DNA of 64,000 nucleotides from DATLWN01 sp964422615 (GTDB lineage: Bacteria; Pseudomonadota; Zetaproteobacteria; Mariprofundales; Mariprofundaceae). Under the pieces are notes generated by a model, which was not told the DNA's origin, did not search any database, and saw nothing but the letters and a program-made list of their open reading frames with translations. The DNA lies in the NCBI GenBank assembly GCA_964422615.1, contig CAYRBJ010000002.1, positions 68,092-132,091 on the forward strand. Reading direction: 5' to 3'. Shown here piece by piece: positions 63,119 to 64,000 of the stretch (its first letter is position 1; each line of letters opens with the position of its first letter). A program made the translations under genes and the position numbers.

Positions 63119-63778
63119 ATGGATACGACAATACAAAAAGAAGATAAGGTGCTCGAACGCACCTTGATCAGCGGCTCGAGCACAGAGGCCCTTACCGGTG
63201 CTGGTGCCGTAGTGCTGGCCATCCTGGGCCTGGCGCATATTGCGCCACAGATGATGGCCGCAGTGTCGGCAATCGCCCTGGGTGCTGCCCTGATCATGGA
63301 TGGCGCCGCGGTGGCGGCGGAGTATTCGCGCATTTTGGCGGAAAGCGGCAATGGCAAAGCTAGCAAGGCGGAACTGGGAGGCGGCCTGAGCACCCAGATC
63401 GTGGGCGGCGCAGCCGCGGTCGCGCTCGGTGTGCTGGCGCTGCTGAACATCGAAGCCCAGGCGCTGCTGGCCATCGCGGCCATCGTGCTGGGTATCACCG
63501 TGGTGTCCAGCGGCGGGGTTACGACACGCCTGAATGCCCTGAAGATCGAGATATCGGATGAGCATGAACTGGCCAAGCGCATTGCCCGAGAGGCGATGAC
63601 CACTGCCACTGGCACCGATGTCCTGGTCGGACTGGCTGCCGTGGTGCTCGGCATCCTGGCCCTGGTCGGCATCGCCTCTTCCACCCTGACGCTGGTGGCC
63701 ATGCTGGCGCTCGGCGCCTCGATCCTGCTCACCGGCAGCGCCGTCGTCGGCAAGATGATGAGCATGTTTGCCGCCTAA
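63119..63778 (+). CDS. Three-repeat membrane protein, unknown
   Basis: The 219-aa protein has three similar hydrophobic hairpins: residues about 27-70 (GAGAVVLAILGLAHIAPQMM), 95-135 (GGAAAVALGVLALLNIEAQ) and 168-210 (GLAAVVLGILALVGIASSTL). Each has the pattern G-A-X-VVLGILAL-X-I-(A/E) followed by an ALGA-type segment. The loops between repeats are short, charged helices (AEYSRILAESGN, NALKIEISDEHELAKRIAREAM). AAGGAGG lies 6 nt before the ATG. No family is recognised. Repeats suggest internal duplication of a two-span unit. Confidence 0.75.
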   Translation: MDTTIQKEDKVLERTLISGSSTEALTGAGAVVLAILGLAHIAPQMMAAVSAIALGAALIMDGAAVAAEYSRILAESGNGKASKAELGGGLSTQIVGGAAAVALGVLALLNIEAQALLAIAAIVLGITVVSSGGVTTRLNALKIEISDEHELAKRIAREAMTTATGTDVLVGLAAVVLGILALVGIASSTLTLVAMLALGASILLTGSAVVGKMMSMFAA

Positions 63779-63795
63779 CGCCCGGCATGCCCGGT

Positions 63796-63839
63796 GGCGT
63801 GGGGTGCGCCCGTGATTACCATGGACCGTACCCCACGCC
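63796..63839 (+). promoter_or_regulatory. Long-loop inverted repeat after the three-repeat gene
   Basis: GGCGTGGGGT at 63796-63805 and ACCCCACGCC at 63830-63839 are perfectly complementary over 10 bp, with a 24-nt loop. It begins 17 nt past the stop codon. No T-run follows; a stability element or a weak terminator is possible. Confidence 0.4.
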
Positions 63840-63932
63840 CGGGCGGCGGGATGGATCATGCCGTCACGCCGGAATTGACAGCTGCCCGCCCTCATCTGCT
63901 AGGGTAAGCGCATCGCTGAAATCAATTGGATG

Positions 63933-63961
63933 ATGCCGGGGATATCCCCGGCATTTTTTTA
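63933..63961 (+). terminator. Rho-independent terminator
   Basis: An 11-bp arm pair (ATGCCGGGGAT / ATCCCCGGCAT at 63933-63954) is followed by an unbroken run of eight Ts. It lies 155 nt after the three-repeat gene and ends before the last partial frame. Confidence 0.88.
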
Positions 63962-63981
63962 TCAGGAGTTCTTTTCCCCGT

Positions 63982-64000
63982 ATGCAACAATTCAATTCCC
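63982..64000 (+). CDS. Possible start of next gene (6 codons only)
   Basis: An ATG at 63982 opens a frame beginning MQQFNS, cut by the window end. AGGAG is 13 nt upstream, which is further than usual. Nothing can be said of the product. Confidence 0.3.

Noticed and set aside
1..64000. tRNA, rRNA or CRISPR array
   Set aside because: I saw no cloverleaf-like sequence, rRNA stretch or spaced repeat array when reading through, though a covariance search would be more sensitive.

Overview
The window reads as a chromosome segment of a GC-rich Gram-negative proteobacterium. Outer-membrane and LPS genes (BamE, HldD, LapA, a TonB-dependent receptor, an OmpA-like protein) show two membranes. A tight block of fba, pyk, pgk, gap, tkt and glpX, next to a PPi-type phosphofructokinase, suggests an organism with heavy triose/pentose-phosphate traffic, probably an autotroph using the Calvin cycle. 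RuBisCO and phosphoribulokinase are not in the window, so this is inference. A Zetaproteobacteria-like or related iron/sulfur-oxidiser background is my guess only. No rRNA, tRNA, CRISPR array, prophage or transposase gene was seen.

Layout. 1-5.4 kb: truncated cation/proton antiporter, class I aldolase, methyltransferase, a minus-strand run hldD-bamE-membrane protein-lapA, and a coupled pentapeptide-repeat/DUF4332-like pair. 5.6-7.5 kb: ArsS-type radical SAM enzyme convergent with an ECF sigma/anti-sigma pair. 7.6-19 kb: metallo-beta-lactamase-fold hydrolase, DEAD-box helicase, UMF1-type MFS protein, LemA plus a large M48 protease, SulP transporter, YebC/YeeN, PaiB, Mut7-C RNase, SAP-Cys protein and 2Fe-2S ferredoxin. 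19-29 kb: central carbon cluster (minus strand: inositol-phosphatase-like, glpX, tkt, gap, pgk, pyk, fba) with PPi-PFK divergent. 29-37.7 kb: small secreted and membrane proteins, Amt, amidotransferase with a 164-bp palindromic element at its start codon, TrpD2/YbiB, DJ-1, ferritin-like protein, then the overlapping chain trmB-DUF4438-aspartic protease-nitrilase. 37.7-43.1 kb: YfiR, hybrid histidine kinase and TonB receptor, all overlapping by 4 nt. 43.3-50.3 kb: DUF1841, membrane protein, an unlisted 50-aa zinc ribbon, and addB-addA. 50.4-58.8 kb: ribE-ribBA-ribH-nusB, convergent LOG protein-OmpA-nadA, and ilvD ending in a clear terminator. 58.8-59.5 kb: AT-richer islet with a secreted orphan and an interrupted lipoprotein gene. 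59.5-64 kb: MFS transporter, a possible 26-aa membrane peptide, a membrane-anchored double-CXXCH protein, AcuI/YhdH reductase and a three-repeat membrane protein.

Most of the window is housekeeping. Parts that look less explained are the YfiR-kinase-TonB operon, the palindromic element at 32.1 kb, the islet at 58.8-59.5 kb, the small-peptide locus at 61.1 kb, the triple-repeat membrane protein and the hairpin between gap and pgk.
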